Below, piece after piece: positions 50,795-64,000 of a DNA stretch of 64,000 nt (the stretch's first letter is position 1; each line of letters begins with the position of its first letter). The notes beneath the pieces are model-generated. The model had not been told where the DNA came from and ran no database searches. It saw nothing but the letters and a program-made list of their open reading frames with translations. This DNA comes from Tetragonia tetragonoides (taxonomy: Eukaryota > Streptophyta > Magnoliopsida > Caryophyllales > Aizoaceae), in assembly GCA_038025085.1 (NCBI GenBank), contig CM076147.1:29303001-29367000 (forward strand), in the 5' to 3' direction. The translations under genes and the position numbers were made by a program.

Positions 50795-51230
50795 AGGGAA
50801 AAATACAGTAAACGCCACATATAATTGACCTAAAGGATCTGAATGGGTAAATTCACATTGGAGTAGTTGTTGGTTTTTACTTTTCCTGGGCTCTAGGGTC
50901 AAGACTCCTCAAATTGGGGCAAAATGCTTTACTGCTTGCGCATGAATGTGCATGAGAATGACAACTCTATGATTATCTTCGTGGGAGTATTTGAAGAGAA
51001 GTTAATCACTCAAGGCGGAATGAATTACAATATGTATCTCTTGCCTATGTCACTCCGTCACCAGTCCCCTTCTTGCTCGATCCATCCTTCTCTTTCATTC
51101 TACTCTTTTGGGACCGCCATTTTTAGAAGATTACTAGTACCTTTTCTTCCATCGCATGCACAAACAAAACTCGCAAATAAAGGAGCTAACACTTTTACAC
51201 ATCGGCAAAGATACCCTTGGTCCCGTCAGT
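50795..51230. other. Intergenic DNA, no gene seen
   Basis: A 102-codon plus frame (50924-51232) has no recognisable domain and runs into the SINE-like unit, so it is not called a gene. Confidence 0.4.
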
Positions 51231-51373
51231 AAGGTCTTGGCCCAGTGTCTAAAACTGATCGAGCGGGGTTATAGGTATAATAGTTTTCATGTACGAATCC
51301 CCATTTCTTTGTTATATGTGAGTATATTGTATTGACTTTTGTGCCTCTATTTAACCGAAAAGAAGAAAAAAAT
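51231..51373 (+). mobile_element. SINE-like unit (tRNA-derived head)
   Basis: It starts 'ggtcttggcccagtgtc', resembling a Pol III A box, with a B-box-like 'gtacgaatcc' at 51291-51300 and an A-rich 3' tail 'gaaaagaagaaaaaaa'. Flanking 'acccttggtcc' (about 51213) and 'acccttttgtcc' (about 51379) might be a diverged target duplication. Confidence 0.4.
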
Positions 51374-51402
51374 ATTTACCCTTTTGTCCTTGGCTCTATT
51401 AA

Positions 51403-51740
51403 GGGTGTGTTCTTTTTCACTTATTAAACCTTATTTAATCAGTGAAAATAAGTGGAAAGATGTTACTCAATCAGTGAAAATCAGTGGTTAGACCTTAGTG
51501 AATCAGTGAGAATCAGTGGCAAAACCTTACTCAATCTATCAGTGAAAATCAGTGGCAGGACTCACATTCTTACTCACATAATCAGTGGCAAGACCTTATT
51601 GAATCAGTGAAAATCAGTGAAAGGACCTTACTGAATCAGTGAAAATCAGCGGCAGAACCTTACTCAATTAGTGAAAATCAGTTGCAAGACCTTACTCAAT
51701 CAATAAGAATCAGTGGAAATAAGTGGAAAATAACGTACCC
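51403..51740. mobile_element. MITE made of AATCAGTGAAAATCAGTGG repeats, 338 bp
   Basis: It is flanked by TAA (51400-51402 and 51741-51743). Inverted ends are GGGTGTGTTCTTTTTCACTT and, from the right, GGGTACGTTATTTTCCACTT. The interior is a degenerate array of about eight units of 35-45 bp built on 'aatcagtgaaaatcagtgg' and 'agaccttactc'. Confidence 0.75.
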
Positions 51741-51743
51741 TAA

Positions 51744-52310
51744 ATTTTACTGGCTCCTTCTTTTAACTTTTCTATATATCACTCATATAGTCATATAACA
51801 AAATTGATCATGTCTGATATGATTTGTACTCTCCATTTTATAGGCGTGGCACGAAGCCACCAGCCCAATTAGGAAATTCCCTTTGAATTTGCATGCTCAA
51901 TCCATGTTGATGTTGCTTGGTATATGATGATAATAATGTATGCAAGTACGTAAACTTGTCAAAATCTGATTCGATTCCGTGACCGACGCGTTAAAGGTCC
52001 GACTCTAACTCGACCCAACAAGACTTGACCTGCTAAGTGCTTTCGATCTGTTGATAACATGAGTATCTAAAGTTAACAGACCCAAAATTTTATAGGGCAA
52101 AATACGATAACCGATTCAAACCCAATCCAACATGGCGTAACCTGTTCTTCGATCCAACTTGATGATGACCGTAACCCGATTTACCCAACCAAATCCTATC
52201 TGACTGACGCGTTCCCTATAGGAATAATCAATAATATTTTATGATGAGCGAGATTTCCTTATAATTAATTTACAAGGTTACTGTTTCACCAAAAAAAAAA
52301 TTTACAAGGT
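51744..52310. other. Intergenic DNA with degenerate GACCC/CCGA repeat
   Basis: From about 51955 to 52205 the plus strand is enriched in 'gaccc', 'ccgac', 'aacccga' words, the complement-strand counterpart of the block at 25988-26262. No gene seen. Confidence 0.4.
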
Positions 52311-53007
52311 TACTGTATTACTTCTTCCGTCCCAGATAGATATTTACACCGTTCCATTTTATTTGTCCCGCGTAAATATTTACATTCTACCTAAAGTAAT
52401 TAGTGCTTATCATTCTCAATGACATTCTTACCCTTGAATCATTTTACCCACAACTGCCCCATGTGGGGCGAAGAGAGTGAAAACAAAAGTGTTTTTCATT
52501 ATTATCTACCAATGGCAAACTTGGATCAATACTCAATTTGAATTCTATTAAATCTTGTGTCAAAACAATAACGTAGACATTAATCTGGTACGAAAGAACT
52601 ACTATAATTTCAGGAAATACAACATTGATTGCGCTTTCACATAAGGTAGCTAGCCACAAGATTATCGCGACTTGGAATGATGTAGGACGTTCGTTTACCC
52701 CTCAAAAAAAAAGTGTAGGACGTTCGTTTGATATTTTGATTGATAAATGATCGATAGATGGCTGAGGGCCTTTTTACTTTACGTAGATGCTTTGATACAA
52801 TTGTGGCCTGTGCAGGACGAAGAGACAACTCGCCGGCTAAAGGTACGTACTTGGGCTTTCGGTAGCGGGCTAGCAGCCCTTCAATCCTCGAGAAGAAAAG
52901 ATAACCCGGATGCATGCGCCATAATTAATATCCGCCCCATCGGCATGTCTCATGTAGACTTAGTTCATCGTGTACCAAGTAAATTTAAAGGATGATTCCA
53001 GGTAGGG
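52311..53007. other. Intergenic DNA with one Stowaway-like end
   Basis: At 52318 'tattacttcttccgtccca' looks like the left end of a Stowaway element. No matching right end was found. The plus segment 52747-52995 is open for 82 codons and of mixed composition but is not recognised. Confidence 0.35.
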
Positions 53008-53590
53008 ATGTTAGTGGGGCGGGTATAGGTGGATACCGCCCCGCATTCGCCTCAGTTGGGACGGAGATGGGGGAGCGCTAGGTGGGGATGGGGAGGGGAT
53101 GGTTTTGATAAAGGAAAACCGCCGCGGAAATGGAGTGGAGGTGGTTTGCCTTCTTCCCCAGATGGATACCCGTCGGAGCCCCGCCCCACCTTATACCCGC
53201 TTACCTGCGCCGCCTCATACCCATTTATTCTGCCTCATCCCCACATAAAAATAAAAAAATGTAAAATATAAATATATAAAACCTTATTTTACCAAATATA
53301 TAAAAATTGTCTACTGCTATTACTTATCAAAAAGTTCAAATTTTTCCTTGCAAATTATCTAAGGGTGAATTTGAGGTAGATCCATGTGTGGGCTTCGTTT
53401 GTTTTCAGGCGGCTATAGAGCGAGTATGGATACCCTCCCAATAAATGGAGCGGAGGTGGATACCCGCCGGGTTAGTGGGGCGGATGTGGATTTGGGATCT
53501 CCAACCCGTGACGAGGATGAGGCGGGTGGTGGAATCAAAATACCCAGGGGGGTATGGGGATGGATCTACCTAATAGACTTTCCAGATACC
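53008..53590. repeat. G-rich low-complexity block (GGGGCGG/GGTGGATACC)
   Basis: Purine- and G-rich plus strand with recurring 'ggggcgg', 'ggtggatacc' and 'gatgggga' words, an AT-rich gap at about 53235-53370, then renewed G-rich sequence. It ends about 140 bp before the first promoter motif of the eL37 gene. The ORFs inside are artefacts of composition. Confidence 0.6.
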
Positions 53591-53726
53591 ATTTTGCCAG
53601 TTATGGGAATCTTTGGGACTTGTAGTGGGGCAAGAGTACAAAACATGTTGAGAAAAACCCAACTTGATCATACTCCAAAAGTCCAATGTGTATGCAAAGC
53701 CCAATGTGGAGATTAAAGATAAAATA

Positions 53727-53841
53727 GGCCCATACTACAAGCTGGCCCAAGTCGTCAACAGAAAAAAGTGAAAACACAACATACATAGCCCATAAACCAA
53801 AAGCCCAACCATCACTCTTCAAAGTGTAAAACCCTAGCCCA
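53727..53841 (+). promoter_or_regulatory. Promoter motifs of the eL37 gene (site II and telo box)
   Basis: GGCCCA occurs at 53727-53732 and 53744-53749, and AGCCCA at 53787-53792, 53802-53807 and 53836-53841. A telo box AAACCCTA lies at 53829-53836. Site II motifs (TGGGCY on the other strand) next to a telo box are the known pattern of plant ribosomal protein gene promoters. They sit 100-210 bp before the start codon. Confidence 0.7.
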
Positions 53842-53938
53842 CTATTGAGAAGAGATATATAACCGATAGCGATAATCCGTTAACAGATTTTTTCTGGCAG
53901 TGCTTCAGTAGCTTAGGGTTTTCAGCCGACGACGAAAA

Positions 53939-57066
<3,128 letters not shown>

Positions 57067-60000
57067 TTAATGCTTAAGCCAGTAATTTCGGAGCTGTGCC
57101 ATATGCAACAGCATCTCATCCCGGCCTTGATTGGTGACACTGCTGGTCATTATCCAAGGTGGTGCTGTTTCAAAGAATTCACGTACTAATTCCTGAAAAT
57201 CTTGCACATTTTCCTCGGGTCTTTTACCCCCATTCTTCTTCTTCTTCCTCTTGTCACATTTGGTGAAGACTAGTGTCATTGGTATCTGGAAGAGAAAGGG
57301 AAACAATAACCTCTAAGTATCCTAAACCTCAGCTATCACAACTTTATAAGAAAACTGAATATTACGCAAGGGAAACATAAACTTTGGCTCATCAAGTTAT
57401 GTTCCAATGAGCAGGTCTTACAGCCTTGGGACATTGTTTACATGCCTCTACGTGATAAAACATGATATTTCTCATAAAAAGAAGTGTAAACTATGAGAAA
57501 AAGGGAAAGCAAGGAACTAAGAAATACAAGAGCAAGGTTCTATTGCCAAGACAAAAAGTGGACCTTAAACAATGACTGAATGGCAGTGTGGTCTCTGGTC
57601 AGTGGGTCACATATCTAAGGAGGTAAACAACTATAACCTTTTCAAATTTTAACAACAAACTAGATAGACTAACCTTATTTTTACCCAGCCAACTAGCATA
57701 TTCAAGATCAACCTTTTTGGCTGGAATGCTTGCATCTATAAGAAGGAAGACTGACACCAAGGATGATCTTTTAAGAAAGTAGTTCCTTGTGAACTTGTCC
57801 CATTCTGTTCTCACTTCCCCAGGAGCAGCAGCATACCTGTCAGTTTACACTTTACACAATTACATCAAGGCATTGTTGAACTTGAATCTTAAGCATTGTA
57901 GTTTATAGCTAGTACACCCAATAAAAACTGCATCGTTCACAGATGACAGGATAAAAAAAATGAAATACTACGGCAAAGCATGAGCTAGATTTTCATGAAA
58001 ACCGCTGTTTCTTCTTAAATTAGGGATGACTTCATGTGACTGACAGTAATCGATTTCAAGGAAGCCTTCACCTCAGCAAGAGGGGTTTAACATTTGCGGG
58101 ATTCTCAACTAATTGATATCAAGAACCACATTCTATCCCCCCCCCCTCCCCCTTCCACGCTTGTAGAAATGAGGAAACGGGCGACCACCTATACTTGGCC
58201 ATCAAACAGGGTTCTTTGGGCAGTTTGTGACCTTTTAATGCCAAAAGTGTCCTTGCGAGGTGGAGACAATGCAGACCAGTCCATGCATTTCCTTCCCTTT
58301 GCTGCATTTCGCCCAAAGGGTTGAGGAAGACTGGTGCATCTAGCCAGAGTTTTTCATGCTAGTATTCCCCCTTCCCGAAATACAAGATGCTGGTTTGAGA
58401 TACCATCATCATTCATCACAGCCCCTATAAATTCTAGTGAGTAGCATTAACATAACACATGCAGGTTCAGCCTTAGTCCAACCCACTTTTCAAAAAATCA
58501 GGCTTCAACTTGTGCTGGGATGTTCAACACAGTTCCAGATTTGAGGTCCTAATTTATGACAAGGGAGCATAAGCCAATCTACTTTTCCAAAGGTTCAGGC
58601 TTCAACTAGTGCTGGGTTATTCAACATAGTTCCAGATTTGAGGTCCTGACTTTTGATAAGGGAGCATAAGCCTCAACCACCAGGCATAGGATTGACTGAT
58701 TACCTATACAAGAGAGCATCAGCAATGGTGGTGTTTGCAGAGGGCATCACTTTGAGGATGCTAACAGGACTACAGGAGCACTGATGAGCAGGCTAATAGT
58801 TTCTGATTACCCTGTAGGATTGTGGCTGGTTGTGATATAGATTCACCCAAGTTAAAACCACGGAACAAGTTATGCCTTCGGAGATACAAGGCAGAAACAT
58901 GCAAAGTACCGTGATTCCGAAAGTATCAAGTACTAAATATATTATTTTTTAAATTTTTAGAATGTCACAACTACAAATCACAAAAGATCCTGCAGAGGGC
59001 GAAACCAAATGTGCACATCATTACCCCTAGCCACTAGAGAGGCTGTTTCCCATTGTAGGGTTATTAATACTGTTGTTTTCTTAACAATAAGCTGGTTTAT
59101 GAACAATAAGCTTTAGCATGAGCTCATGAAAGCAACACTTCAGGCCAAATTGATACTAAGAGAGAGAAAATGTGTTGAAATCACTAAGGCACTGGGCTGG
59201 AATATTTCAGCTGACAAAACTTGGAAATTCACTGTTACAATATGGATCTAGTGCAAGTGGCCAGTTTGCCAGTGACACTTACACACCAAGATGAGTGTGA
59301 AAGATCTCCAGCGGGAAGAGCGATTCATGAAATTGACCTATGATTTTAAATCACTCTCTAGAAGAAATTCCCATCCTGATTCATGGCATTAGACTAGGAC
59401 TATAGACTTCAGAAAGGGTTGTTGACCTAGAGGCACAAACTGACTAGAAAATAGGAGGCACAATAGGAGAATCCAGTCACTTTCGATGATTGCTTAGAGA
59501 TGTTGTCTTGGGCACTGGATATTCCAGTCACTAAAAAGTTCTCATGTATCAATTGGAGTCAATTTTCTCTTCTTGATCGATGTACATGTTAACGACACTA
59601 TAGAGATGAAATGATGCCTAAGTCTAATAGAATGTTCTACACTTCTATAACATGAGCAAAAGGATGTACCAAACATCATGATTACATGAAAGAATAAACT
59701 ATGGCATTCAAGTTATTCATACCCATATCCAGGCAAATCCACTAGATACCAACTATCATTGATCCGAAAATGGTTGATACACTGAGTCTTTCCTGCAAAT
59801 AAACAACAAAACACCCACATAAGTCTCGCTATTAGGCATTAGCAACCTCCATTAAGGTCAAGATGCACGCAATCTTACTCCTAATAAAAACTCTCAAACA
59901 CATAACAATAACACAAACATATCATCTTCAATTTACAACAGGAACAACTACAACAAAAGCTTCAACTTTTAACTAATGACACAAACTTAACCAAAAGCAA

Positions 60001-60595
60001 TGAACTGATTATATATCTTACAATTGGAACTATAAAAGGGAAACCACTAACCAGGCTTTTTGGAAGTAAGAGCAAGCTTCTTGCGCCTAACAAGCGAATT
60101 AAGAAGCGAAGATTTACCCACATTAGACCTACCAACAAGGGCAAACTCAGGTTTCCCATCAGAAGGGCAATCCTCAGTTGTGACACTACTTTTAACAAAC
60201 TCAGCCTGAACAACCTGAGCATTAGTAGCATATTTACTAAGCACAATATTAGACCCTTTTAAAATCCTAGCATTATTCAACCCCAAAGTTTTGGAAGATA
60301 ATAAGGATGAAATGTCAGTTTCTGGGGGTACAAAAAGCTTGTCAATTGTAATCTCAATTTGAGGTTCAATTTCATCATCTTGGTCATGGTCTGATTCTGA
60401 GAGTAAAGTTGGGGTTTTGGGGTTTTGGGTAGGGAGAGTTGTGGTTAAGGAAGAGAAGAGAGAGAAAATTGGGAGGTGACGAAAATGAAGAAGAGATGGG
60501 TTTTTGTTGTTGTGGAAGAAAGTTGGGGTTTTGGGTTTTAGAGGGATGGATAACATGTGGGTGGTGAGTTTTGGGAGATGATGTGTTAATATCAT
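57067..60595 (-). CDS. EMB2001: EngB/YihA-type GTPase, probably organellar, 4 exons, 331 aa
   Basis: EngB proteins bind GTP and help assemble the large ribosomal subunit; plant forms with an N-terminal extension work in chloroplasts or mitochondria. Exons on the minus strand are 60595-60052, 59792-59723, 57836-57674 and 57285-57067, all GT-AG, joined frame 996 nt. Exon 1 encodes a Ser/Thr/Pro-rich, acid-poor N-terminus (about 60 residues, transit-peptide-like), an acidic linker, and the G1 loop GRSNVGKSS (about residue 158). G3 DLPGYG spans exons 2 and 3, G4 is TKCDK and G5-like TSSVTN lies near the end. Similarity to Arabidopsis At2g22870 (EMB2001) is from memory, so the symbol is tentative. 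An in-frame ATG at 60556 is a possible alternative start. Intron 2 is about 1.9 kb and carries a tandem duplication. Confidence 0.93.
58486..58682. repeat. Tandem duplication (period about 107 bp) in EngB intron 2
   Basis: 'ggcttcaacttgtgctggg' ... 'gggagcataagcc' occurs at about 58501-58575 and again at about 58608-58682 with a few differences ('ggcttcaactagtgctggg'). Confidence 0.8.
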
Positions 60596-61026
60596 CCCTT
60601 TTTTTTCTGTGTAATTTGTGTATATGTGTATGTGTGTGTGTTTGAGTCTAAGGTAGAAGATTTAGTTCGTTTCAGTTGAAGATATCAATGGTGAGAGAGA
60701 TAGAGAGAGAGCTTCAATTTGGGATCTCTTTAATGGTGGCCGTTGGACTAAGGGATTTTTGCACCAAAAAAACTTACTCGGGAGAGACGACGCCGTTTTC
60801 GTTTTGTTATCTTCAATTTTTTCTTTTTTGGCTCGACTTTGCAAAATGCAAATATTGAAAAATGCCTTATTTAGATTTTTTTTTTTTTCTTTTTGGAAAG
60901 GGCAAGAAAATCGGGATAATCCTAAGAGTCCGATCATCAATATATTGGTGAAGAAATGGTCGAATGACGTCAACCAAAATAGTACAATTAGGATAAGAAT
61001 GACCAATCATAATCATAATCATAATA
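60596..61026. promoter_or_regulatory. Upstream region of the EngB gene
   Basis: Contains the 5' leader and presumed promoter of the minus-strand GTPase gene, including GT-rich (60613-60645) and GA-rich (60690-60712) patches. Open frames in both directions have no domain. Confidence 0.35.
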
Positions 61027-62283
61027 TCTATATATTAGAAGCATTTTCTGATAGCATTGGAGGCGTCCACCTAAGCGAGCCATTGTAATAAAATTTAAAA
61101 ATAAATATAAAATAGAAATATATGTTTTGGTATAGAATATATATACTAAAGTTGTACTTTCCTGAATCCTTTAAGAGTACACTATTAATTAGAGGTTTTA
61201 GAATATATACTAAAGTTGTACTTTCCTAAATCATTGAAGAGTAGACTATTAGATTTTAAAAAATATATAACTTTAGTTTCACCGCTTAAGAAATTAAATT
61301 TCTTACACCATTGGAACGAGTACGAAATATCCTTTAAAATGAGATTCATTTGTAGTATGTTTCTATTGATTTACAATATTAGATGCGTCCACCTAAAAAG
61401 GTAATCAGTAATTAGTTTGACAAGCTGACACAACTAAAGAGTTGCATGTAAAAATAAGAGAAAAGATATGTATATTAGTTGTAAAAATTTAAAAAGCAAT
61501 CTCAAGGTAAAATATAAATAAAAAGAGTATATGTTGATTAAAGAAATAAACGATGAATCTAAAATGTATCTAGGTCCAATCTTTAATAGGAAACTTTACC
61601 ATTATCACGTATAGTTTTATAACTGTACGTAATATACTGATCCCCCATGCTATTTTAGGGTTCCAATTTATATTCCCTTCAACTTATAATTATATTAATG
61701 TACTCCCTCCAAACCATAAATAAAATTACATTGGACTTTTTGCGTTCTTCAAGGCAGCACTTTGACCGCATATAACTTTAAAAAAACAAGCAAGCATTGA
61801 AATATGATTTGCTATTCTAAGATTTAAGTCTAAAACTTCTTTATTTTTTTTAAAAGTAGTTATGTATACATTAGATATTTAAACTGATTTTACCATAAAA
61901 GAAGGATCATATATTTTGAATGTTAGTTGTACACTTATATCAACATAAGAGTATTGGCGTACCAACATCAAGCATAGAAAGACTTTGAAACTATTACCTC
62001 TTGGATCATGTAACATATGGGATGAGTTAATTAATAGTTAATTGAAATTGATGATAATAGTTTAAATTAGATAAAATACCCTATAAAGTCATAGTAATCT
62101 TATTATATAACATTCATGATATTAAATGAATTATATAAATATTTATCCATATATTACTAATAGTTTTTCATAAGTGACAATTACACTTTGATTTTCGATG
62201 AGCGTAATAATCACATTATATTAGTTTTATTTTATAATCACAGTCCGTGCAACGCACGGGCATACTTACGGACATCCACCTAG
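61027..62283 (+). mobile_element. Helitron-like element, 1.26 kb
   Basis: The left end A|TCTATATATTAGAAGC starts with TC after a host A. The right end has a hairpin CCGTGC-AAC-GCACGG (62245-62259), about 20 bases, then CTAG before a host T (62280-62283). TC at the start, CTRR at the end, a 3' hairpin and A/T target without duplication are Helitron hallmarks. The hairpin-to-end distance is longer than the usual 10-12. No RepHel frame, so non-autonomous. The interior contains a 66-bp imperfect tandem duplication (about 61133 and 61199) and a lone Stowaway-like end (61702). Confidence 0.6.
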
Positions 62284-62369
62284 TATTGGCCATAATCGGC
62301 CACCCCATTGGTTTCTCTAAAGCAATGGAGAACTTCTACATTCTTAAAAAAAAAAAATGTAGGTCTTTT

Positions 62370-62690
62370 TAAGTATCTATCACTATTTTCTATTTTCCAA
62401 GTAATATGCCACTCCTCTCTTAATGCTTTAATAACCGTTAGATAATCGCCTTCAATAGTTAAATTTGCAAGACCCGAATTCTAGATGCACGAACACATTC
62501 TCTTAAGCCAATAGCTTCCAATAACAAAATAAAACTTTCTTCACATTGTATTGCCCCCAAAGTAATCACACCACTCTGACTATTACAAATACTGAACCCA
62601 ACAGCTGCATTAGCATTTTCTTTTTAGAACTATCTAAATTGAGTTTAACATGATTATTTCTAGGTGTAGACCATTGAACATTTGTTCAAC
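62370..62690 (-). pseudogene. RNase H-like fragment of a LINE (RVT_3)
   Basis: Read on the minus strand from about 62680, the segment encodes 'WSTPRNNHVKLNLD', then after one frame change 'NANAAVGFSICNSQSG', then after a stop 'LTIEGDYLTVIKALREEW'. These are in the order of the RNase H-like domain (RVT_3, PF13456) found at the end of plant non-LTR reverse transcriptases. At least one frameshift and one stop are present. The zf-RVT fragment at 42881 is a different region and strand, so there is no reason to join them. Confidence 0.65.
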
Positions 62691-62928
62691 TCTCTTTTTT
62701 AATGATTTATTCTCACATTATCGCTAAAGATTTATTTACAATGTATCAGGTTCATAATTAATAAACTAAAGGTTCATAGAAAGAATACTATTCGTAAAAA
62801 AGTATTTTGTAGGTATTTTTAGGTGATATATTATATGTTTATAACTGATAAATTAAAGGTTTATAGAAAGTGCACTATAGGTTTAAAAAAAGGTTCGATA
62901 ATAAATAAATATATAATAAGCTAATAAG

Positions 62929-62930
<2 letters not shown>

Positions 62931-62997
<67 letters not shown>
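62931..62997. repeat. (AT)n microsatellite, about 67 bp
   Basis: Uninterrupted AT dinucleotides directly before the degenerate GTTATGTGACA repeats. Confidence 0.98.
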
Positions 62998-63000
<3 letters not shown>

Positions 63001-63002
63001 GC

Positions 63003-63640
63003 CGGTTATGTGACATTTGTCACATTCTTATTGGCTATAGATTTTTTTTTTTCGTTTTTCCTTTTTATTTTGCTATTATGGTATTTATGGTGATATTTAA
63101 GTTAAATGTATTAAATGTAAAAATAAAAGTCACTATTAAATACTTGACTATCAATTTTATTAAGTTTTATATTTATGAGTATGAGAGCACTTAATGTCCC
63201 CATTTCAGTTGAGTTTTATAATTGTGGGTATAATAACAAGTATTTTGACTTTACAATATATATTTGTCTAATATTACATAGGATAAACGCGTGTAGTGTA
63301 ACAATGGTCACACATAGAGTCATTGTTTTTATTAAGTAGTTATATATTTGTAGGTTTTACATGGCAGGTGATATTTGTGTTGACTAAAGTTTGCGGGCAC
63401 AAGCATAGGTTATGTGACAAGGAACATGTGACTAATATTTATTTGCCTAATATTATGGAGATAAGCGCATGTTATGTGACAACGATTGCATATAACGTCA
63501 TCATTTTCAGGTTATATAGTTGTGGGTATTACGTGGTAGGTGATGTTTGTGGGGATAAGCACATGTTATATGTGTGACAACGAATACGTGACTGATATTT
63601 GTAGAATAATTGTATGTAATATGACAAGGGTCGCATTCGG
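63003..63640. repeat. Degenerate direct repeats built on GTTATGTGACAA
   Basis: Related units occur near 63005 (ggttatgtgacatttgtcac), 63293 (tagtgtaacaatggtcac), 63407 (ggttatgtgacaaggaacat), 63470 (tgttatgtgacaacgattgc) and 63563 (tgttatatgtgtgacaacga), often preceded by 'ataagcgcat/ataagcacat' and followed by 'gtgactaatatttgt'. Spacing is irregular (about 60-110 bp). Confidence 0.6.
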
Positions 63641-63976
63641 TCATTTTTTTCTTTAATAATTTAATATTCGTGGTTATTATAAGCATCGACTACTTTAGAA
63701 TTGATATGTGAATCATATTCGTAGGATCAACGAAGTTAATAGGTTAGATTTTGAGCCACCAATTAAGGGGTTAGTCTAATAAAACTCACGGTTGTTTAAT
63801 AACAAAAATTTATATCAACTGGTATAACCGTATAAGTGTAGGTTACGTGAAAATTGACTATTATTTATGGTGATAATAACTGTGTATAATTTTCAAAAAA
63901 TCCGGAGATTAATTTAAATATATAAAAAATATAGTGGTAAATTGGTCGCCCATGCATAGCACGGATAAAGTCCTAG
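63641..63976 (+). mobile_element. Helitron-like 3' end
   Basis: An imperfect hairpin CCATGC-ATA-GCACGG (63950-63964) is followed by 8 bases and then CTAG before T (63973-63976), the normal Helitron 3' architecture. The 5' end is not identified; the degenerate repeats upstream (from about 63003) may belong to the same element. Confidence 0.5.
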
Positions 63977-64000
63977 TAGATCATAACTTTATACAAAAAA

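Noticed and set aside
52318..52460. Complete Stowaway MITE
   Set aside because: Only a left-end-like sequence is visible; no inverted right end with TA flank was found.
53029..53716. ORFs in the G-rich block
   Set aside because: Composition (Gly, Arg, Trp, Asp) follows from GGGGCGG/GGATAC repeats; no domain or splice context.
58094..58324. ORF in EngB intron 2
   Set aside because: It lies within the intron implied by the GTPase frame and has no recognisable domain.

Overview
The window is plant nuclear DNA, most likely from a eudicot. Three host genes with plant-type introns are supported: a YUCCA flavin monooxygenase (13314-17018, +), the cytosolic ribosomal protein eL37 (53939-55740, +) and an organellar EngB/YihA-type GTPase (57067-60595, -). 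The species cannot be fixed from the sequence. Almost everything else is transposable elements, AT-rich intergenic DNA and long AAT/TAA microsatellites.

Layout. 1-1305: AT-rich, no gene. 1306-3397: Mutator-like element with about 145-bp inverted termini and a perfect 9-bp target duplication. 3490-8940: young Ty3/gypsy element with a CATAG duplication and several breaks in its coding region. 8997-10031, 10854-11114 and 11321-12168: inverted-repeat elements, two of them filled with AAT microsatellite. 13314-17018: YUCCA gene, four exons, with an AAT tract in intron 1 and an inverted-repeat element in intron 2. 18107-24488: older Ty1/copia element on the minus strand. 27266-32182: CACTA element carrying two spliced-looking exons of a RETICULATA-RELATED (DUF3411) gene. 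32501-33085: hAT-type element with a perfect 8-bp duplication. 33932-34226: Tourist/Harbinger-type MITE. 34893-42840: a tandem duplication whose second copy was split by a Stowaway-like MITE, which was itself split by a Ty1/copia element (35817-42465, -). 42881-43353: tail of an L1-type LINE. 43533-49573: inverted-repeat element split by a third Ty1/copia element (43641-49250, +). 49947-51740: MITEs rich in CAGTT/AATCAGTG repeats, one nested in another, plus a SINE-like unit. 53008-53590: a G-rich low-complexity block. 53727-55740: eL37 with a typical ribosomal-protein promoter. 57067-60595: EngB GTPase. 61027-62283: Helitron-like element. 62370-62690: RNase H fragment of a LINE. 62931-63976: AT microsatellite, degenerate repeats and a second Helitron-like 3' end.

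The host genes do not form a pathway. YUCCA makes auxin, eL37 belongs to the cytosolic ribosome, and EngB assists organellar ribosome assembly. None of the retrotransposons looks able to move by itself, since each has stops or frameshifts in its coding region. I found no clear undescribed functional system. The most unusual loci are the CACTA element with captured host exons, the copia element with a proline-rich ORF in a long leader, and the three-layer insertion at 34893-42840.
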